Positions 7,929 through 16,244 of a DNA stretch of 64,000 nt are shown in pieces. The translations under genes were made by a program, and so were the position numbers. Source of the stretch: a candidate division KSB1 bacterium (lineage in GTDB: Bacteria > Zhuqueibacterota > Zhuqueibacteria > Zhuqueibacterales > Zhuqueibacteraceae); the NCBI GenBank assembly GCA_034506255.1, contig JAPDPX010000005.1, positions 248,001 to 312,000 of the forward strand. The letters run 5' to 3'. The notes under the pieces were generated by a model that was given only the letters and a program-made list of their open reading frames with translations, did not search any database and was not told the origin of the DNA. Positions within the stretch are counted from its first letter, which is position 1, and each line of letters starts with the position of its first letter.

Positions 7929-9488
7929 GTGTCCGACATGACTGACCCACAGAGTGATGATCTGAAACAAGAACTGCTCGCGCTGCAGGCCCTGCACAGG
8001 TTGGCGCAGGCCCTGGTGACCGCGCCAGAAGCGGATACGATTCTCGAACAGACGGTTGCCATTGCCACCGAGCTGACCGCCGCAGCCGGCGCAGCGCTGT
8101 TGCTGGTGCAACCGGGCCGGTTTGAAGCGGAAGTCACGTCTGCCGGCTGGTTTCGCACACTCGCGCGCCACGCCGCCGCGCCCGACACCGGCGCAGCAGC
8201 ACTCCAACAACTCCACCGTCAGTTGGCCGGCTGGATTTTCAAGCATCGCACCGCGCTGCTTTCGCCGTGGCTGCCCGAGGATGAACGCTTTCCGGGTTTG
8301 GCGATTTTGGGTCCGCCCGCGCTGGCCGCAGCGGGCGTGCCGATTCAAGCAGGCGAGGACATCATCGGCGCGCTGGTGGTGGTGAAGGAAGAGAGGCTGC
8401 GCAGCGGCGAAAATCCGGTGGCGCGGCTGGAGCCGATCGCCGCACTGGCAGCGCCGGCCCTGCAACGCCTGCGCCGGCTGCAGGAATTGGTGGAGGAGAA
8501 CGATTACTTTCGCCAAACGCTGATCGTGCAGCAGGGCTTCCCCGGTATGCTGGCGAAAAGCGAGGCTATGCAAAAAGTGCTGGCGCTGCTGCAACGGGTG
8601 GCGCCCAGCGACGCGCGCGTGTTGATTGAAGGCGAAAGCGGCACGGGCAAAGAACTCGTCGCGCGGCTGCTGCATGAATATGGCCCGCGGCGCGGCCGCA
8701 AGTTCCTCGCCGTGGATTGCGGCGCGATTCCCGACAATCTGCTGGAGAGCGAGCTGTTCGGCTATGTCAAGGGCGCGTTCACCGGCGCCACGCAGAATCG
8801 CAAAGGCCTGCTGCAAGAGGCGGAAGGCGGCACGCTCTTTCTCGACGAAATCAACAATCTGCCGCTGCCGCTGCAGGCCAAGCTCATGCGGGTGTTGCAG
8901 GAGGGCGAGGTGCGGCCGTTGGGCAGCAATGTCACGCAAAAAGTCGATGTGCGCGTGGTCGCGGCCAGCAGCCGCAGCCTGGCTGAGCTGGTCAAGAGCG
9001 GCGCGTTTCGCGAGGATTTGTATTTTCGTTTGAAAGTAGTGCTGTTGCGCCTGCCCCCGTTGCGGGAGCGCAGCGGCGACGTGCCGCTGCTCGCCGCGCA
9101 TTTTCTCAAAAAGTACGCGCAACAATATCAAAAGCCGGTCACCGGTTTCGATCCGGCGGCGATGCAGATGCTGCAACGCTATCACTGGCCAGGCAATGTG
9201 CGCGAGCTCGAGCATGCGATCGAGCAGGCCGTGGTCCTGGCGCCGCCGCAGGCGCAGTGTCTGACCGTGAATGACTTGCCGGAAGAGGTGTGGCCGGGCG
9301 CAGCCGCGACAGCACCACTCGAGGAAATGGCCAACCTGTCCGCGGCCGTGGAGGCACTCGAACGCCGCATGATTCAAAAAGCGATCAACGCAACCAGCGG
9401 CAACAAATCACAAGCAGCCGCGCGCTTGGGACTGAGCCGCCGCGGTTTGTTGAACAAGCTGAAACGGTATCAAATCCTGACGGAGTGA
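7929..9488 (+). CDS. Sigma-54-dependent transcriptional activator (GAF-AAA+-Fis HTH)
   Basis: The 519-residue regulator has an N-terminal GAF-like sensor domain (about 15-180), an AAA+ sigma-54 interaction domain (about 205-430) and a Fis-type helix-turn-helix (about 485-515, SQAAARLGLSRRGLLNKL). The AAA+ part shows Walker A GESGTGKE (near 234), the sigma-54 contact loop GAFTGA (near 282), GGTLFLDEI and the arginine-finger region FREDLYFRL. It would remodel closed RNA polymerase-sigma-54 complexes in response to a signal sensed by the GAF domain. There is no receiver domain, so it is not a classical response regulator. Start is GTG at 7929 or ATG three codons later at 7938; neither has a strong ribosome binding site. 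It is transcribed away from the barrel/kinase operon, which may be its target (inference). Confidence 0.93.
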   Translation: MSDMTDPQSDDLKQELLALQALHRLAQALVTAPEADTILEQTVAIATELTAAAGAALLLVQPGRFEAEVTSAGWFRTLARHAAAPDTGAAALQQLHRQLAGWIFKHRTALLSPWLPEDERFPGLAILGPPALAAAGVPIQAGEDIIGALVVVKEERLRSGENPVARLEPIAALAAPALQRLRRLQELVEENDYFRQTLIVQQGFPGMLAKSEAMQKVLALLQRVAPSDARVLIEGESGTGKELVARLLHEYGPRRGRKFLAVDCGAIPDNLLESELFGYVKGAFTGATQNRKGLLQEAEGGTLFLDEINNLPLPLQAKLMRVLQEGEVRPLGSNVTQKVDVRVVAASSRSLAELVKSGAFREDLYFRLKVVLLRLPPLRERSGDVPLLAAHFLKKYAQQYQKPVTGFDPAAMQMLQRYHWPGNVRELEHAIEQAVVLAPPQAQCLTVNDLPEEVWPGAAATAPLEEMANLSAAVEALERRMIQKAINATSGNKSQAAARLGLSRRGLLNKLKRYQILTE

Positions 9489-9520
9489 GCAGCCGGTTTC
9501 GAGTTCGCCCCAAAACACCA

Positions 9521-9597
9521 CCGCCCGGGCGCTTCATCATGAACGCCTGCACGCCTTGTTCGAGTGGTGCATACTTCAGGAGCAAGCGCCCGGGCGG
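9521..9597. terminator. Long inverted repeat between convergent genes (bidirectional terminator candidate)
   Basis: CCGCCCGGGCGCTT at 9521-9534 is matched exactly by its reverse complement at 9584-9597. A second short pairing inside (TGCAC/GTGCA) lengthens the stem. The plus-strand side runs into TTTCTTCCTT. It lies between the stops of the regulator (9488, plus) and the exonuclease gene (9622, minus). Confidence 0.55.
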
Positions 9598-9621
9598 TTT
9601 CTTCCTTACTCTGGACAGACA

Positions 9622-10503
9622 CTATTTCTGCCAGCGGGGGATGCGTTCGCGAATCCTGCCGAAGCCCAGCCGGTCGAACAGCGCCTCCACTTTGCCGCGA
9701 TCGGCGCCGGTATATTTCAGCATGCGCCAGTTGACCCGCAGCGGTGCCTGAGTGGCGATGGTGGCGAGCTGGCGCGACAACATCGCGCGGGCGCGGTCCT
9801 GCTCCAGCCTGGCACGAATGGCCGCTGCGCCCCGCAGCTTCATGGTCGCAACTGCCTCCAGCCGGGCGTACAATTCGTCCAGGTCGTGGAATTTTGCCAG
9901 CAACGCGGCGGCGGTTTTCGCACCTATGCCGCGCACGCCCGGAATGTTGTCAACGGCGTCGCCCATCAGCGCCAGCCAATCCACCATCTGGCGGGGCGGC
10001 ACGCCGAAATGCTGTTTCACACCTTTTTCATTCCAGCGCCGATTTTTCGCGAAATCCCACAGCGTCACCCGCGGCCCGACGAGCTGCGCCAAATCCTTGT
10101 CGCCCGAGACGATCACGAATTCACCGCTGGCGCGGCGCAGTTTGTGGATGATCGTGCCGATCAGATCATCTGCTTCAAAGCGATCGTCGAGGAAGGTGCG
10201 CATGCCCAGGGCGGCGGTGATTTCGCGGCAGGCTTCCAACTGCGCCTCCAGGTCCGGCGGCGGCAAGGCGCGCTGGGCCTTGTAGGCCGGGTAGATGTCG
10301 TTGCGAAAGGAGGTGGTCAAGCTGCCGTCAAAGGCGACAGCGAGATGGGATGGCTGCGCCCGTTTGAGCAGATCGAGCAGAAAAGCGGTGTAACCGTAAA
10401 CGGCATTGCAGGCCGCGCCTGCGGGCGTGCGCAGGGTGGCGGGGATGGCAAAATAGGCGCGAAAGATGTAGGGACTGGCATCGATGAGATGAAGCGTGGG
10501 CAT
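9622..10503 (-). CDS. 5'-3' exonuclease (FEN-like, DNA polymerase I N-terminal type)
   Basis: A 293-residue stand-alone 5'-nuclease. The N-terminal part has the metal-binding pattern LIDASPYIFRAYF and AVAFDG, a helical arch region (RNDIYPAYKAQR) and ADDLIGTI. The centre has VIVSGDKDLAQLV and LMGDAVDNIPGVRGIG, the last being the helix-hairpin-helix DNA-binding motif. It lacks polymerase domains. Such proteins remove 5' flaps or RNA primers, a task normally done by the N-terminal domain of Pol I. The ATG at 10503 begins the conserved domain and has GGAG about 9 nt upstream; a longer in-frame extension is not conserved-looking. It ends at the inverted repeat shared with the convergent regulator gene. 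Confidence 0.92.
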   Translation of the reverse strand: MPTLHLIDASPYIFRAYFAIPATLRTPAGAACNAVYGYTAFLLDLLKRAQPSHLAVAFDGSLTTSFRNDIYPAYKAQRALPPPDLEAQLEACREITAALGMRTFLDDRFEADDLIGTIIHKLRRASGEFVIVSGDKDLAQLVGPRVTLWDFAKNRRWNEKGVKQHFGVPPRQMVDWLALMGDAVDNIPGVRGIGAKTAAALLAKFHDLDELYARLEAVATMKLRGAAAIRARLEQDRARAMLSRQLATIATQAPLRVNWRMLKYTGADRGKVEALFDRLGFGRIRERIPRWQK

Positions 10504-10655
10504 GGTGATCGACTCCGGGAATGGTTCACGGCCGGTTTGGTGCCTGCAATATAAGCGCCGACCGTTGCGAAGCCAGAACAAAATGGCGGGAGCGGTAGTC
10601 CCTCGGCAACAGGCGGAACAGCGCAGGCATACCTGCCCGATGCTGCCAATTTTTC

Positions 10656-11175
10656 CCTGAAGTTTGCACCCGGATTGCTCCTCTCCGCGAGAAAAGCCGC
10701 TTTGATCGCGGCACCCAGCCACCCAAGCGGTGGTGCATAAAAAAATTTTGCAGGCCAACGTGCGGTCAACTCCGAAAAAAGTGACCTTTGGGGTTCTCAT
10801 CAAAAAAATGCGCCCAATCATGAGAAATTCGACTGGCCACTCCTGACGGAGTTTTGTGAACAAGACATTTCTTCCAGACAACGGCAAGTCCGCATGCACA
10901 ATTCAGGTCATAGCACGGCAGAGATTCGATACTCGCTGTGAAGATCCAATCCCAAAATCCGCCCACGAAAGCGAAATCCCACGAAAAAAGCATTTTCGTG
11001 GGATTTCATTTTCGTGGGAGAGAAGACGTGACACCTTCGGCAAACAGGCGTATTTCGCAGTCAGCGTCGCTCCACATTCGAAAAGAGTCTTGCTTGACTT
11101 CGAACAGAATACCTGGCGTTTTTTTGAACACATCATTTTCTCCGGGCAACAGCAGGCCGGCAGGCAAAATTCAGG
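10656..11175 (-). repeat. Dispersed TIR-bounded repeat, copy 1 (units X+Y, inverted orientation)
   Basis: This is the first of four copies of one intergenic repeat. Read on the minus strand it begins CCTGAATTTTGCC (from 11175) and ends TGCAAACTTCAGG (to 10656), so the ends are inverted repeats. It contains unit X (10908-11175) and unit Y (10656-10907), each starting with the same opening module (CCTGAATT..GCATGC, then GGAAGAAATG). Unit X holds stacked copies of the CCCACGAAAA / TTTTCGTGGG hairpin around 10975-11025, one more than in copy 2. Unit Y carries an ACTCCGTCAGGAGT mini-hairpin, GATTGGGCGCATTTTTTTG and GCCTGCAAAATTTTTTTATGCA. No coding frame is conserved between copies. Confidence 0.85.
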
Positions 11176-11230
11176 TGGCGACATACGATCGATGCCATAT
11201 CTGACTGGGCAAGCGCGGGACAAAATTGCC

Positions 11231-11259
11231 TTGACATTCGCAGACACGTTTTATATTGT
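11231..11259 (+). promoter_or_regulatory. Promoter for the cupredoxin/ABC/thioredoxin operon
   Basis: TTGACA (11231-11236) and TATTGT (11254-11259) are spaced by 17 bp. They lie about 140 bp upstream of the cupredoxin-like gene and just outside repeat copy 1. Confidence 0.6.
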
Positions 11260-11397
11260 TGCCTCGCCTCAGGCGAGAAATCGTCTTCCATTTGCAAATC
11301 CGGCCTTCTTGTTGGCCGGCGTCGCTCTCGCCTGCCAAACAATATCCACTCGGTTGTATTCTTTTACATGAACCCCATTCCCAAGGGAGGTGTGCCG

Positions 11398-12171
11398 ATG
11401 CGAGTTGTACATTTGTGGCTTTTGCTGGCAGCGACAACTGTTCTCGGTTTGGCGTTTACGGGAGCAGAAAACAGCAAATCCCCCGGCCGTTTTGCCGTGA
11501 AGATCGAAGCGGCGCCACCGATGGCAGTGCCGGCCAACGGTTCGATCACGGGAACGGTGAAATACGCCGGCAAGGCGCCGGCCAAAACCAAGTTGCCCGT
11601 CACCAAGGACACGGAAGTGTGCGGCAAGCAGGAGCATTACGATGAATCGCTTCTGGTGGATGCCAACGGCGGCATCAAAGATGTGGTGGTGTCGATCACG
11701 GGTGTCACGGGCGGCAAGTCGTTGACGGCGCTGGGCAGCGATTTTGTCATCGACCAGAAAGGCTGCATGTACAGCCCGCATGTTTCGGTGGTGCCGGTGA
11801 AAACGCCGATCCGGGTGCTCAATCCCGACGGCATCCTGCACAACGTCCACAGCTACAGCACCAAAAACAAAGAATTCAACATGTCGCAGCCCAAATTCAT
11901 GAAGGAGAAGAAAATCACCTACGACTTTGCCGAATTGGTGACGTTGAAATGTGATGTGCACGGCTGGATGAATGCCAAAGTCATGGTGGTGGATCACCCC
12001 TACCACGCGGTGACTGACGCCAACGGCAATTTCACCATCACCGATGTGCCGCCGGGAACCTACACGGTGGAATACTGGCAGGAAAAGCTGGGCAAGCAAA
12101 CCGCCAAGGTGACGGTCACAGCGGGCGCTGCGGCCAAAGCCGATTTCACCTACCCGGCAGCGGCGAAGTGA
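11398..12171 (+). CDS. Secreted cupredoxin-like protein with carboxypeptidase-regulatory-like domain
   Basis: A 257-residue exported protein. It has a signal peptide (about 1-22), an N-terminal Ig/regulatory-like strand region (GSITGTVKYAGKAP) and a cupredoxin-like region. It ends in a carboxypeptidase-regulatory-like fold (ITDVPPGTYTVEYWQEKLG). Possible type-1 copper ligands are His148/His151 (ILHNVHSYS), Cys185 and His188 (CDVHGWM), with Met191 or Met196. It resembles periplasmic electron-transfer or methylamine-utilisation-type cupredoxins. GGGAGGT lies 8 nt before the ATG at 11398, which is preferred over the ATG at 11368. It is the first gene of a plus-strand run with an ABC exporter and a YHS-thioredoxin protein. 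A role in copper or redox handling at the cell envelope is inferred. Confidence 0.82.
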   Translation: MRVVHLWLLLAATTVLGLAFTGAENSKSPGRFAVKIEAAPPMAVPANGSITGTVKYAGKAPAKTKLPVTKDTEVCGKQEHYDESLLVDANGGIKDVVVSITGVTGGKSLTALGSDFVIDQKGCMYSPHVSVVPVKTPIRVLNPDGILHNVHSYSTKNKEFNMSQPKFMKEKKITYDFAELVTLKCDVHGWMNAKVMVVDHPYHAVTDANGNFTITDVPPGTYTVEYWQEKLGKQTAKVTVTAGAAAKADFTYPAAAK

Positions 12172-12178
12172 AGAAGGA

Positions 12179-13126
12179 ATGAATTCCCGACCGCTGGTTG
12201 AAATCGAGAACCTGACCCACTCTTACAACGGCCGTCCGGCGCTGCGGGGAGTGGGTTTTTCTGTTTCTGCCGGGGAGATTTTCGGCATTCTCGGGCCGAA
12301 TGGCGGCGGCAAAACCACGCTGTTTCGCATTCTCGCCACCCTGTTGCAAGCCGATGGCGGCCATGCCCGGGTGGGCGGCTGCGACGTCGCGCAACAGCCG
12401 CAGCAAGTCCGCCGCCTGCTGGGTGTCGTTTTTCAGTCGCCGAGCGTCGATGGCAAACTCACCGTGGCGGAGAATCTCCAGCATCAGGGCCGGCTCCACG
12501 GCCTGCATCGCGCGTTGCTGGAGCAGCGCCTGACTGCCTTGTTGCAGCGCTTCGGCCTGCAGGAACGCCGCCGGGAATTGGTGGAGAATCTCTCCGGCGG
12601 GCTGCGCCGCCGTGTCGAGCTGGCGAAAAGTTTGTTGCATCAGCCGGCACTTCTCCTGCTCGATGAGCCGAGCACCGGGCTTGATCCCGGCGCGCGCCGG
12701 GAGCTGTGGGATCTGTTGCGCCATCTGCAAATCAGTGAGGGCGTCACCGTCCTGCTCACCACCCATCTGCTGGAGGAAGCGGAAAAGTGTGATCGCCTCG
12801 CCATTCTCGATGCCGGCCGCCTCGTCGCGCTGGGCACGCCGGAAGAATTGAAAGCCCGCATCGGCGGGGACGTCATCATGCTCGACTCACCCCAGCCCGA
12901 GCTGCTGCGCATGCGCTGCCGCGAGCTGTTTCAAATCGAAGCGACGGTGGTGGACGGCCGGCTGCGCCTGGAGCGCGACCGCGGCCATGAGTTCGTACCC
13001 AAGCTCATCGAAGCCTTTCCCGGCAGGATCACTTCCCTCACCATCGGCAAACCGACTTTGGAGGATGTGTTCATCAAGGAAACCGGCCACCAGTTTTGGC
13101 GGGATAAAGCGGCAGAGAGAGGGTGA
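12179..13126 (+). CDS. ABC transporter ATP-binding protein (DrrA/CcmA-type)
   Basis: A 315-residue ABC ATPase. It shows Walker A GPNGGGKTT, a Q-loop (VVFQSPS), the signature LSGGLRRRVELA, Walker B LLLLDEPSTGLDPG and a switch histidine in LLTTHLLEEAE. A C-terminal extension after about residue 225 is typical of the DrrA family that pairs with ABC-2 permeases. Its start is 8 bp after the cupredoxin stop, and the permease gene begins 5 bp after its own stop, so all three are one transcript. Substrate is unknown. In nitrous-oxide-reductase clusters, NosF/NosY pairs like this sit beside copper proteins, but nothing else nos-specific is present. Confidence 0.93.
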   Translation: MNSRPLVEIENLTHSYNGRPALRGVGFSVSAGEIFGILGPNGGGKTTLFRILATLLQADGGHARVGGCDVAQQPQQVRRLLGVVFQSPSVDGKLTVAENLQHQGRLHGLHRALLEQRLTALLQRFGLQERRRELVENLSGGLRRRVELAKSLLHQPALLLLDEPSTGLDPGARRELWDLLRHLQISEGVTVLLTTHLLEEAEKCDRLAILDAGRLVALGTPEELKARIGGDVIMLDSPQPELLRMRCRELFQIEATVVDGRLRLERDRGHEFVPKLIEAFPGRITSLTIGKPTLEDVFIKETGHQFWRDKAAERG

Positions 13127-13130
13127 AAGC

Positions 13131-13982
13131 ATGCCAGCAGCCCCGGATCTCGAACAATCGCAAGAAACGCGGGCAGCGGACGTCACGCCGCCGCAGCCTG
13201 CCTTTTGGCTGCCGGTGTTGACGCTGTGGCAGCGCGAGCTGGTGCGCTTCCTGCGGCAGCGCAGCCGCCTGTTTGGCGCGCTGGGACAGCCGCTGCTGTT
13301 CTGGTTGTTGCTGGGCGCCGGCTTGAGCCCGTCCTTTCAACCCGCCGGGGCACCGCAGCAGGTGAATTATTTGGAATACTTCTTCCCCGGCACCCTTCTG
13401 CTCATCCTGCTGTTCAGTGCGATCTTCACCAACATTTCGATTATCGAAGACCGCATCTCAGGGTTTTTGCAATCGGTGCTGGTGGCGCCGGTTCATCCCG
13501 CGGTGCTGGTGCTCGGCAAAGTGGGCGGCGGCGCCACGCTGGCGCTGGTGCAGGCTGTCCTCTTCCTTTTACTCGCACCGCTGCTCGGAATCGCGCTGAC
13601 CTGGCGCATGCTGCTGCATGCCACGCTGGTGCTGGCGCTCAGCGCCTGCGCCCTGACCGCCCTGGGTTTTGCCATTGCCTGGCGCATGGACTCGACGCAG
13701 GGCTTTCACGTCATCATGAATGTGTTTCTCATTCCGCTGTGGCTGCTGTCGGGCGCATTTTTTCCGGCGGTCGGCACGCCCGCGCCGCTGCAGTGGATCA
13801 TCACGATCAATCCCGTTACCTACTGTCTGGCGGCGTTGCGGCAGTCGTTGTATGCGCCGGAGACGATCCGGGCCATGGCCCTGCCGCCTGCCGGCCTCTC
13901 GCTGGCGCTCACGGTTGCCTTCGCGCTGGCGATGTTCGGCCTGGCACTCTGGTCGCGTCACCGGGCCTATCGCCTGCCTTGA
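13131..13982 (+). CDS. ABC-2 type permease
   Basis: A 283-residue inner-membrane protein with about six hydrophobic helices and the ABC-2 signature region. That region runs YFFPGTLLLILLFSAIFTN then SIIEDRISGFLQSVLVAPV, the usual ERE/EDR-containing coupling segment. A hydrophilic N-terminal arm of about 35 residues precedes the first helix. The ATG at 13131 has GAGAGGGTGA just upstream and directly follows the ATPase gene. It forms an exporter with that ATPase; the exported substrate cannot be read from sequence. The GLSP..QPAGAPQQVNYLEYFFP stretch matches drug/lipid exporter permeases. Confidence 0.92.
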   Translation: MPAAPDLEQSQETRAADVTPPQPAFWLPVLTLWQRELVRFLRQRSRLFGALGQPLLFWLLLGAGLSPSFQPAGAPQQVNYLEYFFPGTLLLILLFSAIFTNISIIEDRISGFLQSVLVAPVHPAVLVLGKVGGGATLALVQAVLFLLLAPLLGIALTWRMLLHATLVLALSACALTALGFAIAWRMDSTQGFHVIMNVFLIPLWLLSGAFFPAVGTPAPLQWIITINPVTYCLAALRQSLYAPETIRAMALPPAGLSLALTVAFALAMFGLALWSRHRAYRLP

Positions 13983-14006
13983 TCCATTCCCAACCGGCGA
14001 ACGGCC

Positions 14007-14669
14007 ATGAAATTTCTCTGCACACTTTTGCTGGCGCTGCTGCCCGCCATCGCGGCGACTTCGCAAACTCCCGAGCAGGCCCTCTGTGCGGTCTGCCGCG
14101 TGTTGGAAGGCACCACCACACCCGAAAAAGTGGCGGCCTCCACCATTTACCAAGGCCAAACCTACTACTTCTGCGCCAAACGCTGTCAGGAAAGATTCGC
14201 ACAGGATCCTGAAGCCTATGTGCCGCCGGTGTTGCCGCGGCCGGCACCGTCATTCACCGTCAAAACACTGACCGGCGAGGCGGTGACGCTGGCGAGTTTT
14301 CACGGCCGGGTTGTTTTGCTCGATTTCTGGGCAACCTGGTGCAAACCGTGTGTGCGCACCGTGCCCAAGCTGCAAAAAGTGCATGCGCAGTTCGCCGACA
14401 GCGGCTTTTCCGTCGTGGGAATTGCCGTCAACGAAAAAGGCGTCAAGCCGGTGCAATCCTTCCAGCAGAAGCACAAGCTCACTTATCCGATTTTCATGGA
14501 TGACGCGGACAAACCGGCATGGGAAACATATCGCGTGAAAGTGATTCCGGCGATGTTTCTCATCGACCGGCAGAGGAAAATCGTGCAACAATGGGTGAAT
14601 GAGCCGGATTTCAACGAGGTGACCGCGGCGATTCACCGGCTGGTTGCGCAGCCCGCGCCGCGTAATTAG
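14007..14669 (+). CDS. YHS (TRASH-like) domain fused to a TlpA/ResA-type thioredoxin, exported
   Basis: A 220-residue protein with a signal peptide (1-19) followed by a small YHS/TRASH metal-binding domain: Cys27-x2-Cys30, then FCAKRC with Cys56 and Cys60, and RFAQDPEAY. From about residue 78 it is a TlpA-like thioredoxin domain with the redox motif WCKPC at 111-115 and a cis-proline loop VIPAMF. TlpA/ResA proteins reduce disulfides or deliver reductant to copper centres and c-type cytochromes in the periplasm. A joined metal-binding domain suggests metal-linked redox work. It follows the permease by 24 bp and shares the run with a cupredoxin-like protein, which supports a copper theme (inference). 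Confidence 0.9.
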   Translation: MKFLCTLLLALLPAIAATSQTPEQALCAVCRVLEGTTTPEKVAASTIYQGQTYYFCAKRCQERFAQDPEAYVPPVLPRPAPSFTVKTLTGEAVTLASFHGRVVLLDFWATWCKPCVRTVPKLQKVHAQFADSGFSVVGIAVNEKGVKPVQSFQQKHKLTYPIFMDDADKPAWETYRVKVIPAMFLIDRQRKIVQQWVNEPDFNEVTAAIHRLVAQPAPRN

Positions 14670-14729
14670 TGGTTGGGAGGATTGCTGCAATCCGTTTTTG
14701 TTGCCGTATTACCCATCCAGGAGAGACCA

Positions 14730-15122
14730 ATGCTGGAACGAAAAAACATCGCCAGCGGCACACAGTGGGAGCCGGTGGTGGGCTATTCGCGCGCGGTGCG
14801 GCTCGGCAACATGATTTATGTTTCCGGCACGACGGCGACCAACCCCGACGGCGGGATCGTCGGCCTCGGTGATCCGTACGCGCAAACCGTGCAGACGATC
14901 CGCAACATTCAGTCGGCGCTGCAGCAAGCCGGTGCCCGCCTGCAGGATGTCGTGCGCACGCGCATCTATGTCATCAACATCGACGATTGGGAGCAGATCG
15001 GCCGCGCCCATGGCGAATTTTTCGGGGCCATCCGGCCCGCGACCAGCATGGTACAGGTGAGCCGCTTGATCCTGCCGGAAATGCTGGTCGAGATCGAGGC
15101 TGATGCCATCGTTTCCTCATAA
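14730..15122 (+). CDS. RidA/YjgF-family enamine/imine deaminase
   Basis: A 130-residue protein of RidA length. Conserved features include the [11 protein letters not shown] segment, [31 protein letters not shown] and the C-terminal substrate-binding region RPATSMVQV ... VEIEADAIV. It is missing the classic IPYSQA opening, so it belongs to a RidA paralogue group rather than the archetype. RidA enzymes hydrolyse reactive 2-aminoacrylate-type enamines in the cytosol as a trimer. CAGGAGAG precedes the ATG at 14730. It follows the thioredoxin gene by 60 bp and may be read through from the same promoter. Confidence 0.88.
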   Translation: MLERKNIASGTQWEPVVGYSRAVRLGNMIYVSGTTATNPDGGIVGLGDPYAQTVQTIRNIQSALQQAGARLQDVVRTRIYVINIDDWEQIGRAHGEFFGAIRPATSMVQVSRLILPEMLVEIEADAIVSS

Positions 15123-15137
15123 CCCGAGCGGGACGGG

Positions 15138-15200
15138 ACTGCAAACGGCAAAGTCCACGCAAAGCTGCCGGGAGGCTCAAAGCCAGACTTGACTGCAGCC
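15138..15200 (+). ncRNA. Possible GEMM-I-like (cyclic dinucleotide) riboswitch leader
   Basis: The stretch contains CTGCAAAC (from 15139), then ACGCAAAGC at 15157-15165, a GGCT/AGCC hairpin at about 15174-15184 and a closing TGCAG at 15194-15198 that pairs with CTGCA at 15139-15143. GEMM-I RNAs share the order P1 strand ending GCAAAC, small hairpin, (G)ACGCAAAGCC, second hairpin, P1 closing strand. The first internal hairpin (GGC AAA GTC) is unusually weak and no GNRA loop is obvious, so this is a candidate only. It lies about 205 nt upstream of the adenosine-specific kinase gene. Confidence 0.35.
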
Positions 15201-15402
15201 TTCGATAATCAGTGGCAACGGGTGATCAAGCGATCATGGCGAACCTCTGCGGCGAGGCCTCTCCGCGTGAGTTCCTTTCTCAACCTCGGAGGCACTGAAG
15301 ATCTGCAGAATTGGTATTGGCATTTCTGCCGGGTTTTCTTACCTTCCGCGCAACACCTCCCACAATTCTCCTTCACCCCGAACCAAAAGCGTGAGGAAGG
15401 TC

Positions 15403-15894
15403 ATGCGACTCGAAGAGCTCGAGCTCGTCCCCATCGAAAAGCCCGAAGCCATGAATTTCATTCTCGGGCAAAGCCATTTTATCAAAACGGTTGAAGATCT
15501 GCACGAAACGCTGGTAGGCGCCGTGCCCGGCATCAAGTTTGGCCTGGCCTTTTGCGAAGCCAGCGGCCCGCGGCTGATCCGCTGGAGCGGCACGGACGAG
15601 GAGTGCCTGGCGCTGGCGAAGAAAAATGCGCAGGCGATCGGCGCCGGCCACAGTTTCATCGTTTTCCTCGGCAATGTTTTCCCGATCAATGTGCTCGGTC
15701 TCATCCGCAATGTGCCGGAAGTGTGCCGGATCTTCTGCGCCACGGCCAACCCGACGCAAGTGATCGTGGCGGCCAGCGCCCAAGGCCGCGGGATTCTCGG
15801 CGTCATTGACGGCGAATCGCCGCTGGGCGTGGAAGGCGAAAAGGAAATCGCGGAACGCAAGAGCTTGTTGCGCCGGTTCGGCTACAAGCTTTGA
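15403..15894 (+). CDS. Adenosine-specific kinase (DUF355 family)
   Basis: A 163-residue protein matching the adenosine-specific kinase/DUF355 family in length and sequence. Features are PEAMNFILGQSHFIKTVEDL, PGIKFGLAFCEASGPRLIRW, GAGHSFIVFLG, PINVLGLIRNVPEVCRIFCA and GRGILGVIDGESPLGVE. The family is common in archaea and deep-branching bacteria and is reported to phosphorylate or bind adenosine. The ATG at 15403 is preceded by AGGAAGG and gives the family length; the GTG at 15391 is a weaker alternative. A long 280-bp leader lies upstream with a structured candidate near its start. Confidence 0.88.
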   Translation: MRLEELELVPIEKPEAMNFILGQSHFIKTVEDLHETLVGAVPGIKFGLAFCEASGPRLIRWSGTDEECLALAKKNAQAIGAGHSFIVFLGNVFPINVLGLIRNVPEVCRIFCATANPTQVIVAASAQGRGILGVIDGESPLGVEGEKEIAERKSLLRRFGYKL

Positions 15895-15895
15895 T

Positions 15896-16090
15896 TCAGC
15901 CGTGCGGCTCGCGGGAGGAGTCTGCCGGCGGCCGGGGTGAAAACAACTTTTCCTGCATCGTCGAAGTGGGGTGCGGCGGGACAACCGGGGTGTGGCGGTT
16001 GCGGCGGAAAAGCCGGAACCACAGGGCGAAAAAAACACCGGCAGTCAGCAGGCTGGCCAGCGCCAGGACAAGCAACGCTTGCGGCGTCAT
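15896..16090 (-). CDS. Small single-pass membrane protein, unknown function
   Basis: A 64-residue frame with one clear hydrophobic helix (LLVLALASLLTAGVFFALWF), a basic stop-transfer run RLFRRNRH and a short soluble tail rich in Pro and Ser. The pattern is that of a tiny inner-membrane protein with its C-terminus inside. No family is recognised, and no strong ribosome binding site precedes the ATG at 16090. It converges with the adenosine-specific kinase gene, the two stops being 1 bp apart. It could be a chance frame. Confidence 0.4.
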   Translation of the reverse strand: MTPQALLVLALASLLTAGVFFALWFRLFRRNRHTPVVPPHPTSTMQEKLFSPRPPADSSREPHG

Positions 16091-16244
16091 ACAGGTGTTA
16101 CCCTGAAAATACCGCAGGGCAGGTTTTCAGTCTGCCTCTGCATTGTCATCGCGATGAAGAGCTGTCACGCTTGCGAGGATTTTGCAGCGCAACGTTGCCA
16201 GCCGGCCTTCGTTTGCGGGCTGGCAACCTGCGCCGGGGAAGGTC

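Noticed and set aside
10975..11025. CCCACGAAAA array as a CRISPR
   Set aside because: Repeats are palindromic, adjacent with only a few bases between them and show no spacer-length regularity; no cas gene in the window.
10656..11175. Repeat-region open frames as possible small proteins
   Set aside because: Frames are not conserved between the four repeat copies, which differ by many indels not in multiples of three.
12179..13982. ABC pair as NosF/NosY of nitrous oxide reductase
   Set aside because: No nosZ, nosD or nosL nearby; only a loose resemblance in gene content, so the general ABC exporter call is kept.
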